Positions 43,054 through 51,980 of a stretch of DNA of 64,000 nucleotides are shown here, piece after piece. The stretch's first letter is position 1. Every line of letters starts with the position of its first letter. This DNA comes from an uncultured Chitinophagaceae bacterium (lineage in GTDB: Bacteria; Bacteroidota; Bacteroidia; Chitinophagales; Chitinophagaceae), in contig CALMYJ010000004.1 of NCBI GenBank assembly GCA_937873715.1, forward strand, positions 262,722-326,721, in the 5' to 3' direction. The notes beneath the pieces are model-generated. The model saw only the letters and a program-made list of their open reading frames with translations. It did not search any database and was not told the DNA's origin. A program made the position numbers and the translations under genes.

Positions 43054-44874
43054 ATGGATAAATTCATTGTATCAGCACGCAAATACCGGCCTCAAAACTT
43101 CAACACCGTTGTAGGCCAGCAGCATATTACCACTACGCTTAAGAATGCCATAAAAAACAACCAACTGGCGCATGCATTTTTGTTTTGCGGACCAAGGGGG
43201 GTGGGTAAAACCACCTGTGCCCGTATTTTGGCTAAAACGATTAATTGCGAAAATCAAACAAAGGATGGTGAAGCCTGCAACACCTGCACCAGTTGTGTAT
43301 CGTTCGATAATGGCACGTCATTTAATATACACGAGCTGGATGCCGCCAGTAACAACTCGGTAGACGATATCCGCACCCTTGTGGAGCAGGTGCGTTTTGC
43401 CCCTCAGGCCGGTAAATACAAAGTGTATATCGTGGATGAAGTACACATGCTCAGTGCTTCGGCTTTCAATGCATTTTTAAAAACGCTTGAAGAACCACCT
43501 CCTTATGCCATCTTTATTTTGGCTACTACCGAAAAGCATAAAATACTGCCAACGATACTCAGCCGCTGCCAGATATTCGACTTTAAGCGGATTACAAACA
43601 ACGATACTGTACTGCACCTGCAGGAAATTTGTGATAAAGAAGAAATTAAAGCCGAAAAAACAGCCCTGCACATTATCGCTCAAAAAAGTGAGGGCTGTAT
43701 GAGGGATTCGCTAAGCATACTGGATAAAATTGTAAGCTTTACCGGTGGTAAACTTACCTATCAAAATACGCTGGAGCACCTGAATATTTTAGATGAAGAT
43801 TATTATTTCCGCCTGCTCGATTACCTGCAGCAGCAAAACCTCAGCGATGCCCTGCTGATGTATGATGAAATAAACCAAAAGGGTTTTGAAGGCGATACGG
43901 TACTCAATGGGATTGCCGAGTTTTTCCGCAATATCCTGGTAAGCAGCGATGCCAAAGTAGCCCTGTTGCTTGAGGTGGCTGAGGATTTTAAACAGAAGTA
44001 TTTACAAGCTGCCCAAAAAACAGCAGCCCCATATATCATCAGCGCACTCAATATTTTAAACGAAGCTGAAATTGGCTACCGCCAGGCCAGGAATAAACGC
44101 CTGCATGTAGAGCTTACCCTAATCCGCCTTTGCTACCTGCAGCAGGCACTTGAACTTACCGGCAGTGGTGATGCTAATGCGATCAGTAAAAAAAAACTGG
44201 CTGATAATGCCAAAACAATTGCCTTTAAAGCATTGCCTGTTGTAAAGGCGCCACCTACCAAAGCGATTGCAGGAAGTGCTACTGTACAAGCACCCAAGGT
44301 ACAGCCGGCAGCCAAATTGATTATAGAAGAGCCCAGGGTTGATATTGAAAGAAAAGCAGCTCAACCACAAGACGTAGCCCCGGCAGCTACTACTGCTACA
44401 GCGCCAGCGGGGATTGTGGCAACGCCTATTTCCTCGTTGCAAAAGCTAAGGCAACAGGTAAAGGAACAAAGCCAGCGCCTTACAACCCCGGCCAAGCCAC
44501 TAAATGAAGAAGAATTATACAGTGCCTGGGGCAGCTATATAGAGTTGTTACGTAAAAAGGCCAACCACTCTGCCGTAACCAATTTTAAAATGGCTACGCT
44601 TGCAGTGGCTGATATTAATAGCGTTGAAATTACCACCGACACGGAAATACAAAAGGCTTTTATAGAAGGAGAAAGGGCCGGGTTGGTAGAGTTTTTGCAA
44701 ACCTATTTTAATAACAGGCAGTTAACGTACCGGGTGCTGGTGCAAGAAAAAGAAGGCGATACCACACCGGTAGAAAGGCCATTGAATACCAAAGAGCAAT
44801 ATCTCCGAATCATTGAAGAATATCCTTTGGTAAAGGAATTAAAAGACAAGTTGAAGTTGGATTTGGATTATTAA
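43054..44874 (+). CDS. dnaX: DNA polymerase III subunit gamma/tau
   Basis: A 606-residue clamp-loader subunit from the ATG at 43054 (an upstream TTG adds ten unlikely residues). Domain order: P-loop GPRGVGKTTCAR at 46-57; a zinc module with cysteines spread through NCENQTKDGEACNTCTSC; Walker B YIVDEVHMLS; sensor region LATTEKHKILPTILSRCQ; then collar domain to about 375. A proline/alanine-rich linker follows (from about 385) and a tau-type C-terminal domain. Between the collar and linker lies an A9 run at codons 379-381, discussed separately, which could yield a short gamma form. The E2 gene follows after 139 bp. Confidence 0.95.
   Translation: MDKFIVSARKYRPQNFNTVVGQQHITTTLKNAIKNNQLAHAFLFCGPRGVGKTTCARILAKTINCENQTKDGEACNTCTSCVSFDNGTSFNIHELDAASNNSVDDIRTLVEQVRFAPQAGKYKVYIVDEVHMLSASAFNAFLKTLEEPPPYAIFILATTEKHKILPTILSRCQIFDFKRITNNDTVLHLQEICDKEEIKAEKTALHIIAQKSEGCMRDSLSILDKIVSFTGGKLTYQNTLEHLNILDEDYYFRLLDYLQQQNLSDALLMYDEINQKGFEGDTVLNGIAEFFRNILVSSDAKVALLLEVAEDFKQKYLQAAQKTAAPYIISALNILNEAEIGYRQARNKRLHVELTLIRLCYLQQALELTGSGDANAISKKKLADNAKTIAFKALPVVKAPPTKAIAGSATVQAPKVQPAAKLIIEEPRVDIERKAAQPQDVAPAATTATAPAGIVATPISSLQKLRQQVKEQSQRLTTPAKPLNEEELYSAWGSYIELLRKKANHSAVTNFKMATLAVADINSVEITTDTEIQKAFIEGERAGLVEFLQTYFNNRQLTYRVLVQEKEGDTTPVERPLNTKEQYLRIIEEYPLVKELKDKLKLDLDY
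44188..44204 (+). other. A9 slippage / -1 frameshift candidate inside dnaX
   Basis: Nine A in frame as three AAA codons (residues 379-381) sit at the end of domain III. Gaining one A during transcription, or a -1 ribosome slip on A AAA AAA, gives Thr-Gly then TGA at 44202-44204. The product would be about 383 residues, equal to a gamma subunit, against 606 for tau. Loss of one A would also stop within about 17 codons. This mirrors known dnaX recoding in Thermus (A9 slippage) and Escherichia coli (-1 frameshift); use here is inference. Confidence 0.6.
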
Positions 44875-44906
44875 ACACCGGTATCTCATTTTACCGGGAA
44901 CGATTA

Positions 44907-44933
44907 CGGGAATATAGCCTGCCGGGAATATAG
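44907..44933. repeat. Direct repeat upstream of E2 gene
   Basis: CGGGAATATAG occurs twice, at 44907-44917 and 44923-44933, a 16-bp period. It lies about 80 bp before the E2 ATG in an otherwise plain gap. A related CCGGGAA is just upstream at 44894. It could be a protein-binding site or chance. Confidence 0.4.
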
Positions 44934-45013
44934 GTGCCTAATAGCTGTTTTGCTTTTTTTGCACTAATTTCGGCACTCATTTTTATAACGATTTAGAAAC
45001 TATACAACGAATT

Positions 45014-46654
45014 ATGGCAGAAGTGATACGCATGCCGCTGCTGAGCGATACCATGACGGAAGGAAAAATTGTAGCCTGGAACAAAAAAGTAGGCGATAAG
45101 GTTAAAAGTGATGATGTGCTTGCAGATGTGGAAACCGATAAAGCTACTATGGAAGTAAATGGCTATGTAGATGGCACACTCCTTTATATTGGTGTAGAAG
45201 CCGGACAAGTGGCCAAGGTGAATGATATTATTGCAATAGTGGGTAAAGAAGGCGAAGATTACAGCGCCCTGCTTTCGGGCAACAGTGGTGGTGCTGCACC
45301 TGCAGCATCTGCTGCGCCTGCCGAAGCAAAGGCGCCGGCGGCAGCTTCTAATGCTGCGGCACCAGCAGCCGAAAAAGTAGCCTTACCTGCAGGCGCCAAA
45401 GAAATTCGTATGCCGCTGCTGAGCGATACTATGACGGAGGGTAAGATTGTAGCCTGGAATAAAAAATTAGGCGACTATGTAAAATCGGATGATGTAATTG
45501 CCGAAGTGGAAACCGATAAAGCTACCATGGAAGTGGTGGGCTACGAAGAAGGCACACTATTGTACATTGGTGTAGAAGCCGGCAGCGCAGCCAAAATCAA
45601 CGAAATTATTGCTATTGTAGGTAAGGAAGGTACAGATGTAAGCGCCTACGTGGCTGCAGAAAAATCTGGTGCCAATGCTGCAAGCAGTGCCCCGGCACCT
45701 GCCAGCAACGAGCAACCAGCAGCCAGTACCCAGCAAGCAACAGCCAGTTCCGAACCGCAGGCAGCCTCTTCTACCGACCAACGCATTAAAGCCTCACCTT
45801 TAGCCAAAAAATTAGCCGCCGAAAAAGGCATTGACTTAAAAACAGTAAGCGGTAGCGGCGATAATGGCCGTATTACCAAAAAAGATATCGACAGTTTTGT
45901 ACCTGCTGCTGCACCAAAAGCCGATGCACCCACTGCAAAAGCTGCAGCATCGGCATTTACCGCTATCGGCCAGGAAGGCTTTACCGATACTCCGGTAACG
46001 CAAATGCGTAAGGTAATTGCCCGCCGCCTCGGCGAAAGCATGTTTACAGCACCACATTTTTATCTCACAATGGAGATAAATATGGACAATGCTATGGAAG
46101 CCCGTGCCGCTATGAACGAGGTAAGCCCGGTTAAGATTTCATTTAACGATATGGTGATAAAAGCCTGTGCCGTATCCCTGCGCCAGCATCCCGATGTCAA
46201 TAGTAGCTGGATGGGCGACAGCATACGCCATTACCAGCACATCCATGTGGGTAGCGCTGTAGCCGTGCCCGAAGGGTTAATTGTACCGGTTGTTCGTTTT
46301 GCCGATCAAAAATCATTATCGCAAATAGCAAGCGATGCCAAAGAGTTGTATGCTAAAGCCAAAAGCAAAAAATTACAACCTGCCGAATTTACCGGTAACA
46401 CATTTACCGTTTCAAACCTTGGTATGATGGATATCGACTCATTTACCGCCATCATCAATCCACCGGATAGCGCTATACTTGCCGTAGGCCGTATCAGCGA
46501 AAAAGTGGTGAAAAAGGGAGATGGCTTTGGAGTAATTAATGTGATGAAAGTAACCCTTAGTTGCGACCACCGCACGGTAGATGGCGCTGTGGGTGCCGCC
46601 TTCCTTCAAACGGTAAAAAAATACTTAGAGAACCCGGTAACCATGCTGGTATAA
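45014..46654 (+). CDS. Pyruvate dehydrogenase E2, dihydrolipoamide acetyltransferase with two lipoyl domains
   Basis: A 546-residue E2 subunit. Two lipoyl domains carry lipoylated lysines K43 and K169, each in VETDKATMEV. They are joined by Ala/Pro-rich linkers. A peripheral-subunit-binding domain follows (ASPLAKKLAAEKGIDL, GRITKKDI), then the catalytic acetyltransferase domain with the active-site stretch LSCDHRTVDGAVGAAFLQ near the C-terminus. It transfers acetyl groups from lipoyl arms to coenzyme A. The two lipoyl copies are also similar at DNA level (around 45020-45090 and 45400-45470), showing a recent or conserved duplication. Genes for E1 and E3 are not adjacent here. A terminator follows. 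Confidence 0.94.
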   Translation: MAEVIRMPLLSDTMTEGKIVAWNKKVGDKVKSDDVLADVETDKATMEVNGYVDGTLLYIGVEAGQVAKVNDIIAIVGKEGEDYSALLSGNSGGAAPAASAAPAEAKAPAAASNAAAPAAEKVALPAGAKEIRMPLLSDTMTEGKIVAWNKKLGDYVKSDDVIAEVETDKATMEVVGYEEGTLLYIGVEAGSAAKINEIIAIVGKEGTDVSAYVAAEKSGANAASSAPAPASNEQPAASTQQATASSEPQAASSTDQRIKASPLAKKLAAEKGIDLKTVSGSGDNGRITKKDIDSFVPAAAPKADAPTAKAAASAFTAIGQEGFTDTPVTQMRKVIARRLGESMFTAPHFYLTMEINMDNAMEARAAMNEVSPVKISFNDMVIKACAVSLRQHPDVNSSWMGDSIRHYQHIHVGSAVAVPEGLIVPVVRFADQKSLSQIASDAKELYAKAKSKKLQPAEFTGNTFTVSNLGMMDIDSFTAIINPPDSAILAVGRISEKVVKKGDGFGVINVMKVTLSCDHRTVDGAVGAAFLQTVKKYLENPVTMLV

Positions 46655-46671
46655 CCGGTTTTCAATATTTT

Positions 46672-46703
46672 AAAAAAGCGCTGTGTTTACATAGCGCTTT
46701 TTT
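46672..46703 (+). terminator. Intrinsic terminator after E2 gene
   Basis: Stem GCGCTGTG / CATAGCGC (one wobble) with loop TTTA, flanked by six A before and six T after. It lies 18 bp after the stop and could work in both directions, but only the rightward gene ends here. Confidence 0.88.
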
Positions 46704-46734
46704 ATTGGTATCCCGATACCCTACAAGCTAATCA

Positions 46735-46764
46735 TTGCAGATACTAATTGATGCACTATGTTTG
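46735..46764 (+). promoter_or_regulatory. Promoter for the GDSL lipoprotein gene
   Basis: TTG, 19-bp spacer, TATGTTTG (exact TAnnTTTG). The predicted start is near 46771, about 35 nt before the ATG at 46806. Confidence 0.6.
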
Positions 46765-46805
46765 TGCAGGCAGCATCAGTTAATTAAATTTTGCTGTAGT
46801 AATGT

Positions 46806-47525
46806 ATGATACAGCGTACTATTTTATCTAACACATTGATGGGGTTGTTTTTTTTAACCTCCTGTAACCAGCACAATATGAAAGACGAAAATGGTTCCTG
46901 GGCAAAACTTGAAAAGTATGCCGCTGCCAATGCCGCACTGCCGCCCCCCGATACTGTGAACAAAAGAGTGGTATTTATGGGCGACTCTATCACAGAATTT
47001 TGGGAACAGGCCGATAGTGCTTTTTTTACATTGAACCAGTATATCAACCGGGGCATCAGCAGCCAGGTAACCGAAATGATGCTGGTGCGGTTCCGGCAGG
47101 ATGTGCTTGCACTGCGGCCTGCTGTGGTGGTGATATTGGGTGGCACTAACGATATTGCCGAAAACAACGGCCCGGCTACACCTCAAACAGCTTTTGATAA
47201 TATTGTATCAATGGCTGAGCTTGCCGCAGCAAAGGGGATTGCTGTAGTGCTGTGTTCCGTTTTGCCGGCCGAAGATTTTTACTGGCACCGCCATTTGTTG
47301 CCAGTTGAAAAAATAAAAACACTGAATAAGCTGTTGCATCAATACGCTATAGATAACCATTTGCAGTATGTAGATTATTACAGCCTGTTGACTGATGCCG
47401 ATAACAGTTTTGATAAAAAATACAGTAATGATGGGGTGCATCCCAATTCGGCCGGGTATGCGGTAATGAAGCCCCTTGTTGAAAAAGCCATTGCTCACAC
47501 TTTAAACAATGGCGTAACGCTTTAA
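46806..47525 (+). CDS. SGNH/GDSL-type hydrolase lipoprotein
   Basis: A 239-residue lipoprotein with lipobox FLTSC (Cys about 19). SGNH blocks are clear: block I VVFMGDSITEFW with the catalytic serine, block II glycine in INRGISSQ, block III GGTNDIAEN and block V DGVHPNSAGY with the catalytic Asp and His. Such enzymes remove acetyl or acyl groups from sugars, lipids or proteins at the cell surface. It overlaps the tail of the convergent L,D-transpeptidase-like gene by 4 bp. Confidence 0.9.
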   Translation: MIQRTILSNTLMGLFFLTSCNQHNMKDENGSWAKLEKYAAANAALPPPDTVNKRVVFMGDSITEFWEQADSAFFTLNQYINRGISSQVTEMMLVRFRQDVLALRPAVVVILGGTNDIAENNGPATPQTAFDNIVSMAELAAAKGIAVVLCSVLPAEDFYWHRHLLPVEKIKTLNKLLHQYAIDNHLQYVDYYSLLTDADNSFDKKYSNDGVHPNSAGYAVMKPLVEKAIAHTLNNGVTL

Positions 47526-48130
47526 TGATATATCCACAGTAACAAGCCGGCGTTGCATTGATCAAAATAATTTTTCAGCGTAGCTAAAAATGCAGGCGAA
47601 ACGGTGGGGCAACCCTGGCTCATGCAAATCGTTTCGGGCAATACCGGTGTATCGGGTATGCAGGGGTGAGCATGCAATACCACATTACGGGAATAGGCAT
47701 TACTGTTAGTGCTATCGAGGCCATGCAATTTATAGGCAAGTCCAAAACGCCCCATATAGGCTGTCCCGGTTTTATATCGCCCCAAAGAAGTGCTGTGGCT
47801 GCCGGAAATATTTGAAAAACCGGGCTGCAGAGCTGTACTGTTGCCATAGCCATGCGCCACCAGTCCGGATGCGGCGATGCGGTTATTGCTACATTCCATG
47901 ATAAAAAATCTGTTGGTGCCGGGCGGCAGCGACATATCTATGAGCAGGCAAATGCCCGTATCCAGTTTGTTTTTTTGGCAAAATATTTTGGCCTCCTTTG
48001 CCAGCCTTATTGCCCGAAGATGACCACTATCGGCTGTAGCAGATTGGGATGAAGTTGAAACTGTCCAATGCTTATTGCCCTGGTAAGTATGTAGTAAAAA
48101 TAGTGGGAGCAATAATAAACGGTATAGCAT
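47522..48130 (-). CDS. L,D-transpeptidase catalytic domain family protein (YkuD_2-like)
   Basis: An exported protein of 202 residues from the ATG at 48130, which opens a hydrophobic signal (LYRLLLLPLFLLH); other in-frame starts at 48160 and 48190 are possible. The catalytic cysteine is C174 in CMSQGCPTVS, with the partner histidine in VVLHAHP. The NNRIAASGLVAHG and SLGRYKTGTAYMG stretches fit the YkuD_2 family, relatives of murein L,D-transpeptidases. It probably acts on peptidoglycan, though activity is unproven. It is last in a leftward group after ruvC and a methyltransferase. Confidence 0.83.
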   Translation of the reverse strand: MLYRLLLLPLFLLHTYQGNKHWTVSTSSQSATADSGHLRAIRLAKEAKIFCQKNKLDTGICLLIDMSLPPGTNRFFIMECSNNRIAASGLVAHGYGNSTALQPGFSNISGSHSTSLGRYKTGTAYMGRFGLAYKLHGLDSTNSNAYSRNVVLHAHPCIPDTPVLPETICMSQGCPTVSPAFLATLKNYFDQCNAGLLLWIYH

Positions 48131-48219
48131 ACAAAAGTTTTGTATGCCGGGATGCAGCATTGTACTTTTTCCATATAGCAAGGGCAGCACAATACCGGAA
48201 AGTATATGGTATCAGCGCA

Positions 48220-48936
48220 TCATTGTACATTATTGGTGCTGTAGATAACCACATCAAATGTATTTTTTTTATTAAAGCGGCTTTCGTACAGCAAACTAAG
48301 TTCGGGATGCTCATCGGTTTCTTTTCGATAGGAGGCCTCCAGGTAAATGATATATATTTTTTTATGGTACCGCCTGGCGCTATCAATGATATTGTTCAGT
48401 ACTGCATGTAGCGTTTTTGCACCAAAGGGGTTAAAGAGGTAAACCGTATTGATGTTTTCCGGTACCTCGTACAAAGCTGCATCCATTTTAGTGATAGAAA
48501 AATCAACGTTGTAGCCTGCCTGCTGCATGCGTATACAATTTTGTGTAGCCACTGTTACTGCCTGCTCCTCTAACTCTACACCAGTTACCGATTTACAGCC
48601 CCTGAGCATGGCAAAATTGAGTGCCCTGCCGGCGCCGCAGCCTATATCGAGGAAATTGATATCCGGGGGCTTAAGCGGTAGTTTTAAAAAAGCCTTGTAC
48701 AGGCTGTAGTAAGGTGCCGCCTGGTTTTTTTTGGCATCGTTATGCAGCGATTCAGCGCTTGTAATATTTAGCCGCCCTGTAAAATCGGGATATTCCGTTC
48801 CGGCAAGCGCAAATATTTTTTTATAACGGGCATTAAAATATTTTTCATTTATAAAACGGATAAGCCCCATTTTTTTAAGTTCACTAACCCACAATTGTAT
48901 TTTGTTCATGTTTCCCTTTTTAATTGTGTTGTGCAT
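48220..48936 (-). CDS. Class I SAM-dependent methyltransferase
   Basis: A 238-residue protein. The SAM-binding motif I is NFLDIGCGAGRALNFA, followed by VTGVELEEQAVTVATQN and the post-motif region TVYLFNPFGAKTL. The N-terminal 90 residues are helical. The start may be the ATG at 48936 or the one at 48909. The NPF stretch resembles N- or O-methyltransferase active-site loops but the substrate is unknown. It lies between ruvC and the transpeptidase-like gene in the same orientation. Confidence 0.82.
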   Translation of the reverse strand: MHNTIKKGNMNKIQLWVSELKKMGLIRFINEKYFNARYKKIFALAGTEYPDFTGRLNITSAESLHNDAKKNQAAPYYSLYKAFLKLPLKPPDINFLDIGCGAGRALNFAMLRGCKSVTGVELEEQAVTVATQNCIRMQQAGYNVDFSITKMDAALYEVPENINTVYLFNPFGAKTLHAVLNNIIDSARRYHKKIYIIYLEASYRKETDEHPELSLLYESRFNKKNTFDVVIYSTNNVQ

Positions 48937-48988
48937 GATTGATAATTATCCGATGCGGCAACTTTAAATCCAGGGCAATGACAGTAAA

Positions 48989-49549
48989 CTATTTTACCCT
49001 TGCAGGATTTTTTTGAATAAAATCATTCCAGCCGCTTAGCCTGGTTTTAGTGCCGGTAATTACCTTGTTTTGTTGCAGGTAATGGCATACTGCTACCGCA
49101 AGTGCATCGGAGGCATCAAGGTACCTGGGGTTTTCTTTAAATTGTAAAAGCTGCTGCAGCATTTTAAGTACCTGTTCCTTACTGGCATTTCCATTCCCCG
49201 TTACCGATTGTTTTATTTTTTTTGGTGAATACTCTGTTACATCCAGGCCATGATGCATGGCGGCGGCAATGGCTACACCCTGGGCCCTGCCCAGCTTAAG
49301 CATGCTTTGTACGTTTTTGCCAAAAAATGGCGCTTCAATGGCAAATACACTGGGTTTGTATTTTATGATGAGGCCGCTAACGGTATTGTATATGAGATGC
49401 AGTTTTTTATAAGGGTCATCCACTTTTCCGGGGCGTAGTATATCCAGCTCGAGCAACTCCAGTTTATTGCCGGTAACTTTAATAAGCCCGTATCCCATTA
49501 CTACTGTACCTGGGTCGATGCCTAATACTATTGTAGGTGCAGCTTGCAA
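48989..49549 (-). CDS. ruvC: Crossover junction endodeoxyribonuclease RuvC
   Basis: A 186-residue Holliday-junction resolvase. Catalytic acids are D12 (VLGIDPGT), E72 (FAIEAPFFGKN), D145 and D148 (YLDASDALAVAVCH). The protein is complete and of normal length. The start codon appears to be TTG at 49549; no ATG is in frame close upstream, and the sequence starts too close to the first motif for a later one. It works with RuvAB on recombination intermediates; ruvA and ruvB are not in the window. It is divergent from the flippase-like gene. Confidence 0.95.
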   Translation of the reverse strand: MQAAPTIVLGIDPGTVVMGYGLIKVTGNKLELLELDILRPGKVDDPYKKLHLIYNTVSGLIIKYKPSVFAIEAPFFGKNVQSMLKLGRAQGVAIAAAMHHGLDVTEYSPKKIKQSVTGNGNASKEQVLKMLQQLLQFKENPRYLDASDALAVAVCHYLQQNKVITGTKTRLSGWNDFIQKNPARVK

Positions 49550-49641
49550 AAATTTGCCTGGTTTAAGTAGTGATGCAATAACTGGATATTATAAAGTAAC
49601 ATTGTACAAGTATCTGTTATGTACGTACCACAAAATGGGTT

Positions 49642-50661
49642 GTGGTGTTGGAAAAAATCTCTGCCTTGAACAAAAGTATCAAAATAATACTCAATTATTT
49701 TTTAGGCCCGGTGGTGTTTGTTGTTTTGTCGTGGAGTTTATACCGGCAAATAGCTGCACAGCCTGATTTGGCAGAGCGCTGGCAGCAAATTAAAGCAAGC
49801 TGGCAGCAGCCTTTATTTTGGCTTGTTATATTATTGATGCTAATAAACTGGGGCATCGAATCGAGAAAGTGGCAGGTGCTGGTGCGGCATTTACAGCCCT
49901 TTTCATTTGCGGCAGCATATAAATCGGTGCTGGCAGGCTGTAGTATTACCATGCTTACGCCAAACAGGGTGGGGGAATATGGAGGAAGGATATTGTACAT
50001 CAACGATGGCAACCGTATTACGGCTATTTCGCTGGCAGTAGTAGGCAGCATCAGCCAATTGTTAATTACAATGCTGATGGGTTGTGCAGGATTGTTGGTT
50101 TTACATTTTTTTTCACATTCGGGCAGCAGCGCTTCAGGTGTTTTGCCAGACTTTTGGGGGAGTGTGCTGATATACCTCAGCGTGGCGGTAACGGTTGTGA
50201 TTTTACTTTTTTACCTGCGCTTAGGCTGGCTGGTACGCATGATGGAAAAAGTGCCTGCTTTTACAAAAGTCATCCGGCATGTAAAGGTGCTGGATGAATT
50301 TGACGGAATGCAGCTACTGAGGGTGATGTGGCTGTCTTTTTTGCGTTACATCGTTTTTGTACTGCAATACATATTGTTGCTTTGGGTAATGGATGTATAC
50401 ATAAATTTTTGGCTTTGTTTTTGGCTGATTAGTGTTTTTTACCTCGTGCTGGCAATAGCGCCTACCGCTGGTTTTATAGAACTGCCGGTACGCATAACCG
50501 CCTGCTGGACGATACTGAAATTATACACAACCAACGAAATGGGGGTAAGCGCTGCGGCACTGGGTATATGGCTTATAAACCTTGTGCTGCCTGCAATAAT
50601 TGGCAGCCTGCTTATACTTGGAAAAAAGATTATTGGAGAAAAAAATGTTGAAACGGTTTAA
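49642..50661 (+). CDS. Flippase-like / UPF0104 lysylphosphatidylglycerol-synthase-TM family membrane protein
   Basis: A 339-residue protein with about eight membrane spans. The family pattern includes GCSITMLTPNRVGEYGGRILYI, matching the conserved P-x-R-x-G-E region of UPF0104 proteins, and PTAGFIELPVRITACW. Members span the inner membrane and relatives move or modify lipids; a precise role cannot be assigned. The start is uncertain: GTG at 49642 or 49645, with no in-frame ATG nearby. It overlaps the DUF3108 gene by 17 bp, so the two are probably coupled. Confidence 0.8.
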   Translation: MVLEKISALNKSIKIILNYFLGPVVFVVLSWSLYRQIAAQPDLAERWQQIKASWQQPLFWLVILLMLINWGIESRKWQVLVRHLQPFSFAAAYKSVLAGCSITMLTPNRVGEYGGRILYINDGNRITAISLAVVGSISQLLITMLMGCAGLLVLHFFSHSGSSASGVLPDFWGSVLIYLSVAVTVVILLFYLRLGWLVRMMEKVPAFTKVIRHVKVLDEFDGMQLLRVMWLSFLRYIVFVLQYILLLWVMDVYINFWLCFWLISVFYLVLAIAPTAGFIELPVRITACWTILKLYTTNEMGVSAAALGIWLINLVLPAIIGSLLILGKKIIGEKNVETV

Positions 50662-51448
50662 AATATTATTCCTTCTTCCGCTTTGCTGTGCATTTACCGT
50701 ACCACAGCAGGGAGATATTTTCTGTGGTATAAAAAACAATGCTTTTAAAGCAGGTGAAACCGTAACCATGAAAATTTTTTACAATGCTGCAGGTGTATAT
50801 ATTGGCGCCGGAGAGGCTGTGTTTACCACTACGCTGGAGCGGTTTAATGGCAGGCAAACCTATCACTGTGTGGCCGAAGGGAAATCCTATACTTTTTTTG
50901 ATAAATTTTTTAAAGTACGAGACCGGTATGAATCGTATATCGATACAGCTACTATGCTACCGGTAAAGTTTATCCGAAATGTAGATGAAGGGGGATATAA
51001 AATTTACAATAATGTAACTTTTAACCATAGTGTAGGTACTGCGGTAAGTACCAATGGGGTGTATAAGACCACCAACTGTATACAAGATGCTATCAGCAGT
51101 GTGTATTATGCCCGTAATATCGATTTCAGCAGGTATAAAGTGAATGATAAAATACCATTTGATTTGTTTTTAGATGATGAAGTGCATCACCTTTATCTGC
51201 GGTACTTAGGTAAAGAAGTGATTAAAACCAGGTATGGAAAATTCAGGGCTATAAAATTTAAGCCCTTGCTGGTTAAAGGAGCCACTTTTGCAGAGGGTGG
51301 CGAAAAAATGACTGCCTGGGTAAGCGACGATCCTAATCGCCTTTTATTAAGGGTGGAAAGTCCGATAGCGGTAGGTACAATTAAAGTGGATATGTATGGG
51401 TATAGCAACCTGCGCTATCCGCTTACATCGCTTATCAGTGTACGCTGA
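50645..51448 (+). CDS. DUF3108 domain exported protein
   Basis: A 267-residue protein from the ATG at 50645. An upstream in-frame start exists at 50600, but it reads through the previous gene without a signal peptide. The signal region is MLKRFKILFLLPLCCAF. The body is beta-rich and matches DUF3108: MKIFYNAAGVYIGAGEAVF, DRYESYIDTATMLPVKFIRN, DLFLDDEVHHLYLRYLGKE and AWVSDDPNRLLLRVESPI. The family probably forms a periplasmic barrel-like fold of unknown function. It is coupled to the flippase-like gene, suggesting a shared envelope role. Confidence 0.85.
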   Translation: MLKRFKILFLLPLCCAFTVPQQGDIFCGIKNNAFKAGETVTMKIFYNAAGVYIGAGEAVFTTTLERFNGRQTYHCVAEGKSYTFFDKFFKVRDRYESYIDTATMLPVKFIRNVDEGGYKIYNNVTFNHSVGTAVSTNGVYKTTNCIQDAISSVYYARNIDFSRYKVNDKIPFDLFLDDEVHHLYLRYLGKEVIKTRYGKFRAIKFKPLLVKGATFAEGGEKMTAWVSDDPNRLLLRVESPIAVGTIKVDMYGYSNLRYPLTSLISVR

Positions 51449-51453
51449 TATTT

Positions 51454-51978
51454 TCAATTTCCTTCTACATAATTTTTTAATCCATCCAGTGCAGCTTCGT
51501 ACCCGGGGCTAGTAAGCTTATCGATAAAAATTCCATAAAATTTTTGCCAGGGATACCATTTTAATTTTGTGGTTGCCTGCCAGGTTACCTGCACAGTATT
51601 GTCGGGTTCAATTGGGGTAATGCTGATGATATTATTTATATCATTTTCCCCTTTTGATGCCAGTGAAAATTGTACTGAAGCAGAGTCGATAGCTGTAAAT
51701 GTAATGGTTGATTGCCGGTTATTATTTGTTACAACGGCGGATTGCTGGCCCGGGGTCTTATTGATGATATATGTAGTAGTGGAGTCGCTTTTAAACAAAG
51801 GGTGCCAGTGGTGCCAGTTGCTTATGTTTGCTGCCTGGCCGATTATTTTAGCTGTACTATTGGTATTGATCACAACCGACCTGGATACTTTTACGTTAAA
51901 AGGGATAAGCAGGGAAAACATGGTGATGATAATAAACAAACCAGTAGCTCCAAATAAAAAAGCTTTTACGAATTTCAT
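51454..51978 (-). CDS. SRPBCC-fold protein with N-terminal membrane anchor
   Basis: A 174-residue protein from the ATG at 51978 (another ATG is four codons upstream). It has one N-terminal membrane helix (FLFGATGLFIIITMFSLLIPF) and then a START-like SRPBCC domain: WHHWHPLFKSD at the start and VTWQATTKLKWYPWQKF near the end. The fold makes a hydrophobic pocket used to bind lipids or small ligands. Its position directly after the ABC-2 permease suggests one transcript. No ligand is predictable. Confidence 0.78.
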   Translation of the reverse strand: MKFVKAFLFGATGLFIIITMFSLLIPFNVKVSRSVVINTNSTAKIIGQAANISNWHHWHPLFKSDSTTTYIINKTPGQQSAVVTNNNRQSTITFTAIDSASVQFSLASKGENDINNIISITPIEPDNTVQVTWQATTKLKWYPWQKFYGIFIDKLTSPGYEAALDGLKNYVEGN

Positions 51979-51980
51979 GT

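Noticed and set aside
44885..44903. CCGGTA / TACCGG hairpin after dnaX as a terminator
   Set aside because: Only six pairs and no T tract follows.
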